This document shows positions 46,414 through 55,132 of a stretch of 64,000 nt of DNA, one piece after another. The translations under genes and the position numbers were made by a program. Each line of letters starts with the position of its first letter. Positions within the stretch are counted from its first letter, which is position 1. Under the pieces are notes generated by a model. That model was not told where the DNA came from. It saw only the letters and a program-made list of their open reading frames with translations, and did no database searches. The stretch is taken from the NCBI RefSeq assembly GCF_000374345.1, contig NZ_KB893990.1:1-64000 (forward strand). The letters run 5' to 3'. The stretch is from Heyndrickxia acidiproducens DSM 23148. GTDB lineage: Bacteria > Bacillota > Bacilli > Bacillales > Bacillaceae_C.

Positions 46414-48168
46414 TCACCCTCTCTGCGACTCTGCAATCGCTTGTTGGTCTTTGTACTGGATATTGTATATCCGTTCATACGGCCCTCCGTTTGACATCAA
46501 AAACGCATGATCTCCTCTTTCAACAATCCGGCCGTCTTCCAGCACAAGAATTTCATCTGCATGTTTTAGTGATGAGATCCGGTGTGCAATGATAAAAGTC
46601 GTCCGGCCGTGCATCACTTCCCGCAGCCCTTCCTGAATTTTTAATTCGGTATCCATATCGACAGCACTTGTGGCATCGTCCAGAATTAAAATGCCGGGGT
46701 CCATACAAATCGCACGGGCAATCGCAATCCGCTGTTTCTGGCCGCCCGATAATCCGATTCCTCTTTCCCCGAGCATCGTATCATACCGGTCAGGGAGTTC
46801 CATAATAAAATCATGGGCCTGTGCTTTTTTTGCCGCATAAATGATCTCATCCATTGCAGCATCCGGCCGGCCATAAGCAATATTGGCCTTGATGGTGGAT
46901 GAAAATAAAAATGATTCCTGCATGACACATCCGATTGAGTGCCTGAGGGAATGAAGCGTATACTGCCGGACAGGCCGGCCGTCAATCAGCACTTCTCCGC
47001 TTGAAGGCTCGTAAAATCTCGTCATCAATTGGGTAATTGTTGTTTTCCCCGAACCGGTTGCACCAATTAATCCAATAACAGACCCTCTTTCAGCTTTAAA
47101 CGAAATATCCCGGATCGCTGCTTTTTCCTCGCTGTGATATTGAAGCGTCACATGTTTAAACTCGACATCGCCGTAAAACTTTTCGGCATTTACAGCATCT
47201 TTCCTGTCTGTAATCTCTTCGTCCGCCTCCAAAATCTCCAGCAATCTTTCCCCTGAAGCTTTCGATTGCGAAAACATATTGATGGTAAAACCCAGCATGA
47301 TGATCGGATCCAGTATATAGCCGACCAGGCTGTAAAAGGCAACCAGCTCGCCCGGTTGCAGCTGCCCATGAATAACCAGGTAGCCGCCGTAAGAAAGAAT
47401 GATGATAACGCAGGCATTTCCGATCAGTTCCATAAGCGGGAAAAACTTCCCCCATAATTTTGAGGTGTAGATTTCACGCTCCCGGTAGTCCTCATTGGAA
47501 ACATTGAATTTAGAAGTTTGAAAACCTTCCCTTGACAATGCTTTTACGGTTGTGATCCCGCTGATATTCTCCTGGACATTCGTATTGAGGCGGCTGAAAG
47601 ACTTGCGGATCCTGCGAAATGCCGGATGAACCAGCTGATTAAAGCGGAATACAACTGCTGCCAAAAAGGGGAGCGTCACCATTGTCAATAATGTGAGCGG
47701 CACCGAATAATAGAACATGACCGCAAAACAAATCGCCAGCGTAAAAATAAAGCGGAACAGTTCTGTAAAACCAAAAGATAAAAATGAACGGAAGCCCTCC
47801 ACATCCGCCGTCAGCCTCGACATTAAATCCCCTGTTTTCGCATTGTCATAAAAGCGGAACGGCAAAAACTGCAGTTTCTTATACAATTCGTTGCGCAGCC
47901 TGTAAACCGAAGTGATTCCGAACATATCAGCCGTATACTGCTGAATAAAAGTAGCGATCCCTTTTACGGCCATTACCGCAATAAACCCGATAGCCAAATA
48001 CGGGATCCATTGAAACTTGCCTTTTAACACGGCTTCGTCGATCGTCAACTGTAAAATCACCGGGTAGACAATCGTAATTGCATTTACCAATAGCAAAAAA
48101 ATTAGCGAAGTGAAAAATAAATGCTTATAAGGCCAATAATAGCTTTTTAATTTCCGAAAAGTTTCCAA
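46414..48168 (-). CDS. yknU: ABC exporter half-transporter, first subunit (YknU-like)
   Basis: 584 residues: six-helix membrane domain (about 15-310) and ATPase domain with Walker A GATGSGKT, canonical signature LSGGQKQR and Walker B GILILDDATS. Here the residue after the Walker B Asp is Asp instead of Glu, so this site is probably the degenerate one, as often in heterodimeric exporters. The start is TTG 48168 behind GGGGGGAG. Its stop is 8 bp before the partner start. Confidence 0.82.
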   Translation of the reverse strand: METFRKLKSYYWPYKHLFFTSLIFLLLVNAITIVYPVILQLTIDEAVLKGKFQWIPYLAIGFIAVMAVKGIATFIQQYTADMFGITSVYRLRNELYKKLQFLPFRFYDNAKTGDLMSRLTADVEGFRSFLSFGFTELFRFIFTLAICFAVMFYYSVPLTLLTMVTLPFLAAVVFRFNQLVHPAFRRIRKSFSRLNTNVQENISGITTVKALSREGFQTSKFNVSNEDYREREIYTSKLWGKFFPLMELIGNACVIIILSYGGYLVIHGQLQPGELVAFYSLVGYILDPIIMLGFTINMFSQSKASGERLLEILEADEEITDRKDAVNAEKFYGDVEFKHVTLQYHSEEKAAIRDISFKAERGSVIGLIGATGSGKTTITQLMTRFYEPSSGEVLIDGRPVRQYTLHSLRHSIGCVMQESFLFSSTIKANIAYGRPDAAMDEIIYAAKKAQAHDFIMELPDRYDTMLGERGIGLSGGQKQRIAIARAICMDPGILILDDATSAVDMDTELKIQEGLREVMHGRTTFIIAHRISSLKHADEILVLEDGRIVERGDHAFLMSNGGPYERIYNIQYKDQQAIAESQRG

Positions 48169-48498
48169 ACCGCTCCCCCCCAGAACAAAAATGAATAAAA
48201 CGTAATATTAAATATACCGGTATTCGAAATATTTATCTACTCTTTTGCCTAAAATTATATGAATTTTAACTGTTCATTTTGTTTTGACACGTTTACGGCC
48301 TTTTTCCTTGCGGTTAAAGGCCTTTTTGGAAACGAAATTAGGGCAAAATGGCTTATCCGGCATTCCCGCAAACACCAAAACACAAGCAAAAGGAACAGAA
48401 AGCTGTTTTAAAAAAGCGGCGGCCGCCATGTAAAAAACAAAAGCAAAAAGGCCGGCCCCGTTTTATGCAGCGAAAACGGGACTGGCCCCTTCATTGTT
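48169..48498. other. intergenic region yknU/dapL
   Basis: 330 bp: AT-rich promoter region for the exporter on the right side of the gap is plausible near 48200-48290; no ORF with a ribosome site. The left-facing dapL terminator occupies 48443-48488. Confidence 0.4.
48443..48488 (-). terminator. terminator of dapL
   Basis: GGCCGGCCCCGTTTT pairs with AAAACGGGACTGGCC and reads leftwards into TTTTTGCTTTT. Confidence 0.75.
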
Positions 48499-49614
48499 CT
48501 AAAGTGTTACGATATAATCTGACAGCAAATCAACAGCAATCTGCAGGGCTTTTTCATCTGGTGAAAATTTTGCATGATGAAGCCCGTATTGAGAGCCGAC
48601 CCCGAGCCAGAACATGAAGCCGGGGATTTCTTTTAACATGTAGCCGAAGTCTTCACCTGTTAAAGCTTCCCGGCATTCAAACAAGTCGGCGCCTTCATAA
48701 TTTCTGACAAAATCCATAAAATGCCTGGTTGGTCCGGCATGGTTGAATACCTGGTAATAGTTGCAGCCGTAATCAATTTCCGCGCCGCATTCAAATGAGG
48801 CGGCAAGCCCGCTTGTAATGGTTTCAATCCTTTGCTTGGTACGGATCATTGCCTCGCTTGATAAGGTCCGGATTGTCCCTTCCAGCCTGGCATGTCCGGC
48901 AATCACATTTTGGACAGTGCCGCCGGTAATCTTGCCAATCGTGATTACAGCACTGTCAAGCGGATCCATATTTCTTGATATAATCGACTGCAGCTGCGTA
49001 ACAAGATACGCTGCTGCCACGACCATGTCTTTTGTATTTTGCGGGTAGGCCGCGTGCCCGCCTTTTCCTGTCAGGTCAATGTATAATTCCGAGGTATTGG
49101 CAAATAGCAGCCCTTCTCTAACCGCAATCGTCCCGGCCGGGTATTCAGGTGCGACATGCAGGCCCATGATCAAGTCCGGCCGCCATTCTCCAATAAGGAC
49201 TTCTTTCAGCATTGCTTCCGCTCCGCCAGGGCCTTCCTCCGCGGGCTGAAAAATAAACAACAGATCATCTTCAACCGGGCTGCCGGCAAAATGCGATAAA
49301 ATGCCAAGCGCGATCGTCATATGAAAATCGTGGCCGCAGGCGTGCATCCTGCCTTGATGGCGGGAATGAAATGCGTACCCCGTCTCTTCCTCGACCGGCA
49401 AACCATCCATATCGGTCCGGTAGCCGATCCGTTTTTTCGGATTGGTGCCTTTCACTTTAACAAGTACACCGGTCTTCCACGTCCTGATTTCAAGATGCGT
49501 TTGTGGCAGGGTTGCCACATAATCCAGTATGTATTGCTGTGTCTTAAATTCCTGGTATCCAAGTTCCGGGATTTGGTGCAGGTCGCGCCTGATTTGAATA
49601 AGGTTTGTCTCCAT
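48499..49614 (-). CDS. dapL: N-acetyldiaminopimelate deacetylase
   Basis: 371 residues of the M20D amidohydrolase family (YkuR). Metal-binding and catalytic motifs: [18 protein letters not shown] and GLHVAPEYP. It removes acetate from N-acetyl-LL-2,6-diaminopimelate in the acetylase route to lysine and cell-wall diaminopimelate. ATG 49614 is set by AAAGGAAGGG; the 67 extra upstream codons of the open frame lack support. Downstream of dapH in the same direction; patA at 60339 encodes the aminotransferase of the same route. Confidence 0.92.
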   Translation of the reverse strand: METNLIQIRRDLHQIPELGYQEFKTQQYILDYVATLPQTHLEIRTWKTGVLVKVKGTNPKKRIGYRTDMDGLPVEEETGYAFHSRHQGRMHACGHDFHMTIALGILSHFAGSPVEDDLLFIFQPAEEGPGGAEAMLKEVLIGEWRPDLIMGLHVAPEYPAGTIAVREGLLFANTSELYIDLTGKGGHAAYPQNTKDMVVAAAYLVTQLQSIISRNMDPLDSAVITIGKITGGTVQNVIAGHARLEGTIRTLSSEAMIRTKQRIETITSGLAASFECGAEIDYGCNYYQVFNHAGPTRHFMDFVRNYEGADLFECREALTGEDFGYMLKEIPGFMFWLGVGSQYGLHHAKFSPDEKALQIAVDLLSDYIVTL

Positions 49615-49635
49615 ATTAACCCTTCCTTTTATGGT

Positions 49636-49678
49636 AAAAAGGCCCGGGCACCCTGATCCGGCGCCAGGCCTTTTTTTA
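49636..49678 (-). terminator. terminator between dapH and dapL
   Basis: AAAAAGGCC pairs with GGCCTTTTTTT with a GC-rich inner stem. It may allow partial readthrough into dapL or mean dapL has its own promoter. Confidence 0.7.
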
Positions 49679-50386
49679 CAAATTCCTGAGTTCCTGTTTA
49701 ATCTCAATTTTGGATTTTGTTTTTTCATCAATTTCTTTAATGACTTTGGCAGGAACGCCGGCAACCACTGTATTCGGCGGCACATCACTGACGACAATTG
49801 CACCTGCTGCAACAACCGCTCCTTTTCCGACCGTTACGCCTTCTAAAATAACCGCATTGGCTCCGATGAGTACATCGTCTTCAACCACAACCGGTTTGGC
49901 CGACGGCGGCTCAACAACACCGGCAAGTACGGCTCCTGCGCCGATATGGCAGTTTTTCCCGACGGTTGCCCGGCCGCCTAAAACCGCGTTCATATCAATC
50001 ATCGTGCCATCGCCGATAACAGAACCGATATTGATGGCTGCACCCATCATCACCACAACATTGTTGCCGATTTCCACGCGGTCGCGGATAATCGCCCCCG
50101 GCTCAATGCGGGCGTTCACCCCTTTTAAATCCAAAAGCGGAATGGCCGAGTGGCGGCGGTCGTTTTCCACCACATAATCTTCAATTTGATCACGGTTTGC
50201 TTCAAGGGCAGCTGAAACTTCCTGCCATTCACCGAAAACAACAGCGGTATTTCCGTTTGCAAACACATGCGAAGCTGCGCCAAAATCGAGCCCTTCTAAA
50301 TTCCCCTTTACATACACTTTAACAGGGGTAGACTTCTTGCTGTTTGATATAAATGAAATAATCTCATTTGCGTCCATCATTTCCAT
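49676..50386 (-). CDS. dapH: tetrahydrodipicolinate N-acetyltransferase
   Basis: 236 residues: N-terminal DapH domain and a left-handed beta-helix of hexapeptide repeats (about 90-215; [32 protein letters not shown]). It acetylates tetrahydrodipicolinate using acetyl-CoA, first step of the acetylase branch of diaminopimelate synthesis. ATG 50386 follows TTGGAGG. Confidence 0.95.
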   Translation of the reverse strand: MEMMDANEIISFISNSKKSTPVKVYVKGNLEGLDFGAASHVFANGNTAVVFGEWQEVSAALEANRDQIEDYVVENDRRHSAIPLLDLKGVNARIEPGAIIRDRVEIGNNVVVMMGAAINIGSVIGDGTMIDMNAVLGGRATVGKNCHIGAGAVLAGVVEPPSAKPVVVEDDVLIGANAVILEGVTVGKGAVVAAGAIVVSDVPPNTVVAGVPAKVIKEIDEKTKSKIEIKQELRNL

Positions 50387-50518
50387 ATGTATGCCTCCAA
50401 TATTAGTGAAATAGGTTATGTGCGGTGCCGAAAGCGGCAGCGAAAAGTACAACATACCGAAGTACTATTTCCGGGCGCAAGCTTTAAAACTGTAAATCCT
50501 CCGGCCATATTTTAGATT

Positions 50519-51409
50519 TTAAAGGATATGGGGCTGCGCTGCAATATATTCCTTTACCACTTCCACAAAAGCCTGCACCTGTTTCAATTCAAAAGCGGCG
50601 TCATAGCCGAGCAGCCATGTATCCCGTTTTAACATCTCATTTTGCTCCCCCCGCAATGGAATTTTATGCAAATGTCTGATTTCCGCATCATTCAACGTGA
50701 TAGCAGGCAGAATTGCATAACCGATTCCATTAAATGCCATCTGTTTGCATGTTTCGATTTGATCAACCACAATGGTCTGTTTCGGGGATGTTTGGAACGC
50801 GCGGTGCCACCAGTCAAGTATTTCCTGGTAATAGTTTGAATCACTTTTGAATTGAATAAACGGGCGATCCGCAGTGAGAACTTTCTCAAGCGCGTCGATT
50901 TCCTTATCCACCAAATATAACGGGTCTTCAAACAAGTGGATCTTCGTGCTTTTCCAATCATTTGAGCCGCGCACAATTCCGATATGGACATCGTCTTCGT
51001 AAATGGATTTCAAAATTTCGCTGCTCCACCCTGTTACCAGCGAAATCCTTGCGTACGGATAGCGATCGACAAATTTTTTCAACACTTTTGGCAGCCAATT
51101 TTGCCCGACAATCGTTGCACAAGCGATTTTCAATGTGCCATGGACTTTTGAATCAAGTGTGCGGATCGCTTCCCGGACCTTCTCTTCCTTCTCTAATATT
51201 TCATTGGCGAGCTGAATAACCAATTCTCCTGAAGGGGTTAAGACAAGCCCTTTCTGCGTGCGCAGAAAAAGCCTGGCGCTCCATTGTTTTTCAATCGTCT
51301 GCAGCCTTTGTGATAAGGCAGGCTGCGAAACAAAAAGGCGTTCCGCAGCCTTTCTCATATTTAATTCCTGTGCCAAAACCGATAATAATTGAAATTCTGA
51401 AAAAGACAT
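50519..51409 (-). CDS. ccpC: LysR-type regulator CcpC
   Basis: 296 residues. N-terminal winged helix (ELNMRKAAERLFVSQPALSQ) nearly identical to B. subtilis CcpC, and a C-terminal effector domain (ISLVTGWSSEILKSIYEDDV). CcpC represses citZ, citB and related TCA genes; citrate is the signal. Conservation is high along the whole chain, so assignment is firm. Gene order dapH-ccpC-darB matches ykuQ-ykuM-ykuL. Confidence 0.93.
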   Translation of the reverse strand: MSFSEFQLLSVLAQELNMRKAAERLFVSQPALSQRLQTIEKQWSARLFLRTQKGLVLTPSGELVIQLANEILEKEEKVREAIRTLDSKVHGTLKIACATIVGQNWLPKVLKKFVDRYPYARISLVTGWSSEILKSIYEDDVHIGIVRGSNDWKSTKIHLFEDPLYLVDKEIDALEKVLTADRPFIQFKSDSNYYQEILDWWHRAFQTSPKQTIVVDQIETCKQMAFNGIGYAILPAITLNDAEIRHLHKIPLRGEQNEMLKRDTWLLGYDAAFELKQVQAFVEVVKEYIAAQPHIL

Positions 51410-51492
51410 ACGCGACCTCGGGGTTAGATTTTTCTTCTATTCTAAAAAACAAGGGCATTTGCGCCTGCCAGCCGGCGCAAAGATAACGGCCT

Positions 51493-51939
51493 CTAAAATT
51501 GATTCAGCTTATGGACGTGGCGGTTTAATTCTATCAGTAAAGACCGCCGTGTAAAAATTCCGGCAAAAAATCCTTCATCATCTTCCACACATAAAAAATT
51601 ATGATCGACAAGCAGCTGCAGTGCTTTCTCAAAATGGTCATGGATGAAAAGCTTTGGTATATCCTGATTCATGACCGCTTCCACTTTAATTTCACTCAGT
51701 TTTTCAAATTCAATCCGTTCCAACCCGAGTATTGAGTCTGTAATCATAGCCGAACTGATTAACCCGTGCAGCCTGTATTGCGGATCAAGTACCGGCACTG
51801 CGGAGTAGCCGCTTTTTGTCAGTACCAGAAGCGCATGTTCCAAATTATTGCCAATCTGCACATGTGCAACTTTTTCGGATTGGATCATAAAATCAACAAT
51901 TTTAGGTTCCAAAAATTCATGGCTCTGTAAAGAAATCAT
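51493..51939 (-). CDS. darB: c-di-AMP receptor DarB (YkuL), CBS-domain protein
   Basis: 148 residues with a tandem CBS pair; starts MISLQSHEFLEPKIVDFMIQ. B. subtilis DarB binds c-di-AMP; without it DarB stimulates the (p)ppGpp synthetase Rel and pyruvate carboxylase. pycA is in this window too. ATG 51939 is chosen by alignment to DarB; AAAGGGGA lies 11 bases upstream. Earlier in-frame Met codons would add a hydrophobic extension unlike the family. Confidence 0.92.
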   Translation of the reverse strand: MISLQSHEFLEPKIVDFMIQSEKVAHVQIGNNLEHALLVLTKSGYSAVPVLDPQYRLHGLISSAMITDSILGLERIEFEKLSEIKVEAVMNQDIPKLFIHDHFEKALQLLVDHNFLCVEDDEGFFAGIFTRRSLLIELNRHVHKLNQF

Positions 51940-52116
51940 CGTGTAAAAAATCCCCTTTTCAAATAAATTTAAAAGGCGTAAATACCTTAAAGAGGAGAAT
52001 TTCAAATCGATTCCATGTTTGCCGTTATGATGCATGATTATTTTAACATAAATAAGAAAGAATGCCGAAAGAAAAGAATGTGGTTTCAAAACCGGAACAC
52101 CGGTTAAAGCCATAAT

Positions 52117-52142
52117 AAAAAGGCCATATTCATGGCCTTTTA
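52117..52142 (-). terminator. terminator of ykuJ
   Basis: AAAAAGGCCAT-attc-ATGGCCTTTTA overlaps the ykuJ stop codon. Confidence 0.75.
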
Positions 52143-52391
52143 AGCGTTCGCACCTTCCTGGACGATATCAAAAATTTCAATTGCTGCAATATCAAGATCA
52201 TCAAATTGATATTTATTGGAATGTTTCTTGTCATCATACACTTCGAGTTCGAATGTATTGGTTGCCGGGAAGAATTTCACCTGGCAAAGCGTTTTGCCAT
52301 TTACTTCAAAATGCCGTTGCTGTACTTCACCTGTATCTGTTGCTTCTTGCATCGCCTGCAGTCTTTGAATAATTCCTAATAGTTGAGACAT
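52140..52391 (-). CDS. ykuJ: YkuJ family protein
   Basis: 83 residues (MSQLLGIIQRLQAMQEATDT...), the YkuJ-like alpha/beta fold of known structure but unknown role. Acidic C-terminal half. AAAGGAG precedes the ATG. Upstream of darB. Confidence 0.93.
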   Translation of the reverse strand: MSQLLGIIQRLQAMQEATDTGEVQQRHFEVNGKTLCQVKFFPATNTFELEVYDDKKHSNKYQFDDLDIAAIEIFDIVQEGANA

Positions 52392-52793
52392 ATTGATCTC
52401 CTTTCAACTAAGCAAAATAGCCGTCCTCTTCTCAAACAGCCTTCTCTTTAAATCATCCCTCATCATTCTTTCAAATCATGATCCCGATTGAATGACTATC
52501 CCATTCGAATTGTACAGTAATTTCAGGACTTAGGAAAGGGACTCTCGACAAATTCTTTGTTTTTTTCTGTTGGCACCGGTTTCTTTCTATATTGCCCAAA
52601 ATCCGGCTTGCCATTGCTCTGTTTTTAAAAGATGTAAAGCCGGCCATTTATCCCATTCATTGCATTTTTCAACACTTTCCGGCATGAATCGATCCCATTT
52701 ACCGGTTTCTTCTGCCCCAGCCCTGCATTTTTCCAATCCACCCCGCTGCCGGTTTTCATCAAAAAAACCCTGCAAAGCTGCAGGGAAGATCGC
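52392..52793. other. gap between ykuJ and acetamidase gene
   Basis: 402 bp. Contains the acetamidase terminator near its right end; the rest is unannotated and AT-rich. A 62-codon leftward frame begins inside that terminator and is not credible. ykuK and ykzF, nearby in B. subtilis, are absent here. Confidence 0.5.
52761..52785 (-). terminator. terminator of acetamidase gene
   Basis: CCCTGCA-aagc-TGCAGGG reading leftwards into seven T residues. Confidence 0.75.
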
Positions 52794-53687
52794 TTATGAA
52801 AATGGGTTTGGCAGCACCTCTTTCGGCACCGCAATCCGGACGGTGACAAGCGGGTTAACAATTTGGCAGATTTCCAATCCGCATGTTGCGCTTAACAGCC
52901 TGTATGCATCATTAAAAGATAAATGGTGAAACATTGCGAGCCGTTCAACTGCTGTTTTCATCCCTTTTTTTGCAGCTGCTTCGATGCTTTTTCCACTTGC
53001 GATGATATACCAGGTGCTGCTTGTTTCAACCACCGGGGTGCGAATGGGACTGTTCCCCGCTTGCTTTGTGGCGCACAAAGTGACAAGCCCGCCGATTTCG
53101 ACGCCGGAACCGTCCAATTCGCCATCGCCCATGGAAGCGTGAAGATCGCCGAGTGCAAGCAGTCCGCCGTCATGAAAAACAGGCAAATACAGTTTGGAAC
53201 CAATCGTGATCCATTTTGTGTCCATGTTGCCGCCGTGGTCTCCGGGGGTTTCGCAAAGCACGGCACCCTCAGCCGGGGCAACCCCGATGACACCAATCAT
53301 CGGCCGCGTTGGCAGCTGGAGGCGGCTGTTAAACCATATCTTACCGTCCCGGACCTGAACAATCCGTGTATCGGTCTTTTTCACCTCTTCCCCCAGCGCG
53401 CCCATGCCAGGATAAAGGACCATAACCCCGGTTTCATTGAATTGGATATCCTGAATTTCAACGCAGAGCGTATCCCCTTTTTGAAGGCCTTCGATGTAAA
53501 TGGGCCCTGTTGCCGGATTTATAAAAGGGATGTCCACTTCTGTGCGAAGCTGGCGCGGATCAGTAATTTTGCCGCCGTAACAGTCATACGTCTCCACTCT
53601 AAAGGGTTCATCCAAACCGACGCTGTAAGCCGGGTTATGTTCAGCTGAAAAGCGGGTAATGAATTTTTCTTTTTGCAATCTTTGCAT
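52794..53687 (-). CDS. acetamidase/formamidase family protein
   Basis: 297 residues of the FmdA/AmdA fold. ETPGDHGGNMDTKWITIGSK and LGDLHASMGDGELDGSGVEI carry the conserved metal-binding His/Asp and the active-site Glu region. It should hydrolyse a short amide to acid and ammonia; true substrate unknown. AGGAGGAG precedes the ATG. It lies 31 bp after fadH in the same direction, perhaps one operon. Not part of the B. subtilis yku region. Confidence 0.88.
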   Translation of the reverse strand: MQRLQKEKFITRFSAEHNPAYSVGLDEPFRVETYDCYGGKITDPRQLRTEVDIPFINPATGPIYIEGLQKGDTLCVEIQDIQFNETGVMVLYPGMGALGEEVKKTDTRIVQVRDGKIWFNSRLQLPTRPMIGVIGVAPAEGAVLCETPGDHGGNMDTKWITIGSKLYLPVFHDGGLLALGDLHASMGDGELDGSGVEIGGLVTLCATKQAGNSPIRTPVVETSSTWYIIASGKSIEAAAKKGMKTAVERLAMFHHLSFNDAYRLLSATCGLEICQIVNPLVTVRIAVPKEVLPNPFS

Positions 53688-53718
53688 TTTTCTCCTCCTA
53701 AGCCGGCACGTTCAGCCA

Positions 53719-54483
53719 TTAAAAAGGATGTTGGTTCAGCCACTGGCCGCCATCCATGGCAATCACTTCACCGTTAATATAGGCCGCATGGGGCGAGAAA
53801 AGAAAATACGCAAGTTCGGCGATTTCTTCAGGTGTCCCAAGCCTGCCGAGCGGTACGCTTTCCAATGTTCTTTTCGCCGCCTCTTCTGATTCCCAAAGTT
53901 TGCCTGCGCCCCCCGTCCGCTCAATCGGCCCGGGGGCAATGGCGTTGACACGGATCCCGTATTTTTTGCCCCACTCGACTGCCAATGTCCTGGTCAGGGA
54001 AAGCACCCCCGCTTTGGCCGCCGCAGAATGTACAACGCCTGCCCCCGCTCCCCATGCGTAAGTTGCCACCATATTCATCATACTCCCTTTTATCTTTTTG
54101 TCTATCCAATAATGCCCAACCGCGCTGGAGCAGTAAAATGTGCCGTTTAAGACAATATTAATGACTGCATTCCAACCATTAACCGACAGCTTTTCGGCCG
54201 GGCAAATAAAGTTTCCGGCTGCATTATTCACCAGAAAATCGATCGTGCCAAACCGGCTGTCAACATCGCTGACCATTCTCTGCACATCTTCCGGTTTTCT
54301 AACATCCATTTGCACCGTGAAGACGTCTTCAGTAAATTCCAGCAGTTTCTTTTCGGCGCGTGCCAATTTCTCTTCATCTCTCCCCGTGATGGCAACTTTT
54401 GCGCCTGAAGCTGCGAATTTCAGCGCCATATGCATTCCCATCCCGCTTGATCCTCCGGTAATGATCACCACTTTATCTTCCAT
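53719..54483 (-). CDS. fadH: 2,4-dienoyl-CoA reductase (YkuF)
   Basis: 254 residues, equal to B. subtilis FadH. SDR fold with NADP loop GGSSGMGMH, NNAAGNF, and a substrate-loop GAGAGVVHSAAAKAG in which the Lys of the catalytic pair is present but the Tyr is replaced by His/Ser, as in peroxisomal-type dienoyl-CoA reductases. Acts in oxidation of unsaturated fatty acids. ATG 54483 chosen by GGGAGGG at six bases. Confidence 0.92.
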   Translation of the reverse strand: MEDKVVIITGGSSGMGMHMALKFAASGAKVAITGRDEEKLARAEKKLLEFTEDVFTVQMDVRKPEDVQRMVSDVDSRFGTIDFLVNNAAGNFICPAEKLSVNGWNAVINIVLNGTFYCSSAVGHYWIDKKIKGSMMNMVATYAWGAGAGVVHSAAAKAGVLSLTRTLAVEWGKKYGIRVNAIAPGPIERTGGAGKLWESEEAAKRTLESVPLGRLGTPEEIAELAYFLFSPHAAYINGEVIAMDGGQWLNQHPF

Positions 54484-54670
54484 CATTTTCCCTCCCGCAG
54501 TGAATGAACAGCCATTCAATTTTAATATAAAAAAATTCTTCTAAAACCGGCGCTGACCGGATTCAGGAGAAAATAGCATCCGTTGTTAAAACTGCGCAAT
54601 ACCGGCTGTTCTGTATACAGCTTGCGGTACGTGCACGAAAAACGGTTATAGATCAAACAAATCTTTTAAA

Positions 54671-54886
54671 CTAAGAATCTTTCTTTAATTTCAGCAATGA
54701 TTCATGCATCTTCGATAGTGAACGAATCATCGTTTTTTTTCGGTTATAACCTTTGACAACGACCGTAATCCCGTTATACTCCGTGAATACCTGGCCCCAG
54801 GAGCGGTCATGAAAAAAACCGTAAACAAAAATTTTAATATAACCTTTCTCTGTAGGTATGAAAATCATATCCATCCGGTCGCTCAT
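54671..54886 (-). CDS. hypothetical protein, 71 residues
   Basis: A 71-residue basic protein; predicted beta-strands (MDMIFIPTEKGYIKIFVYGF, GITVVVKGYNRKKT) followed by a Lys-rich helix. No signal or membrane span. GGAGCGAG precedes the ATG. I do not recognise it. Lies between fadH and the GGDEF-EAL gene, all leftward. Confidence 0.55.
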   Translation of the reverse strand: MSDRMDMIFIPTEKGYIKIFVYGFFHDRSWGQVFTEYNGITVVVKGYNRKKTMIRSLSKMHESLLKLKKDS

Positions 54887-55132
54887 CTCGGCTCGCTCCT
54901 CTCCTGATCAGCAATTGCAAAGACCTCCAGGTGCGGGAAAACACCCTGCCCCGCCGGAACACCATTATGCGCTTTTTGCAAATGCCCTTAAGAAATCGTT
55001 TTTGTATTGGTATATATTATACAATACACTGTACCATTAGTATAAAGAAAAGAAAATGTTTTTTTTGCAGTTTCGGGGGACTTTTTTCAAGAAGCCCGCT
55101 AAAGCTGGGGGCCGGATACATCCCTGCCGGCT

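Noticed and set aside
48348-48617. 89-codon Lys-rich rightward frame
   Set aside because: No ribosome site, runs through the dapL terminator and into dapL antisense.
52587-52775. 62-codon leftward frame after the acetamidase gene
   Set aside because: Its ATG lies within the terminator hairpin; no ribosome site.
52923-53648. 241-codon rightward frame inside the acetamidase gene
   Set aside because: Antisense shadow; His/Phe/Arg-rich; no start signal.
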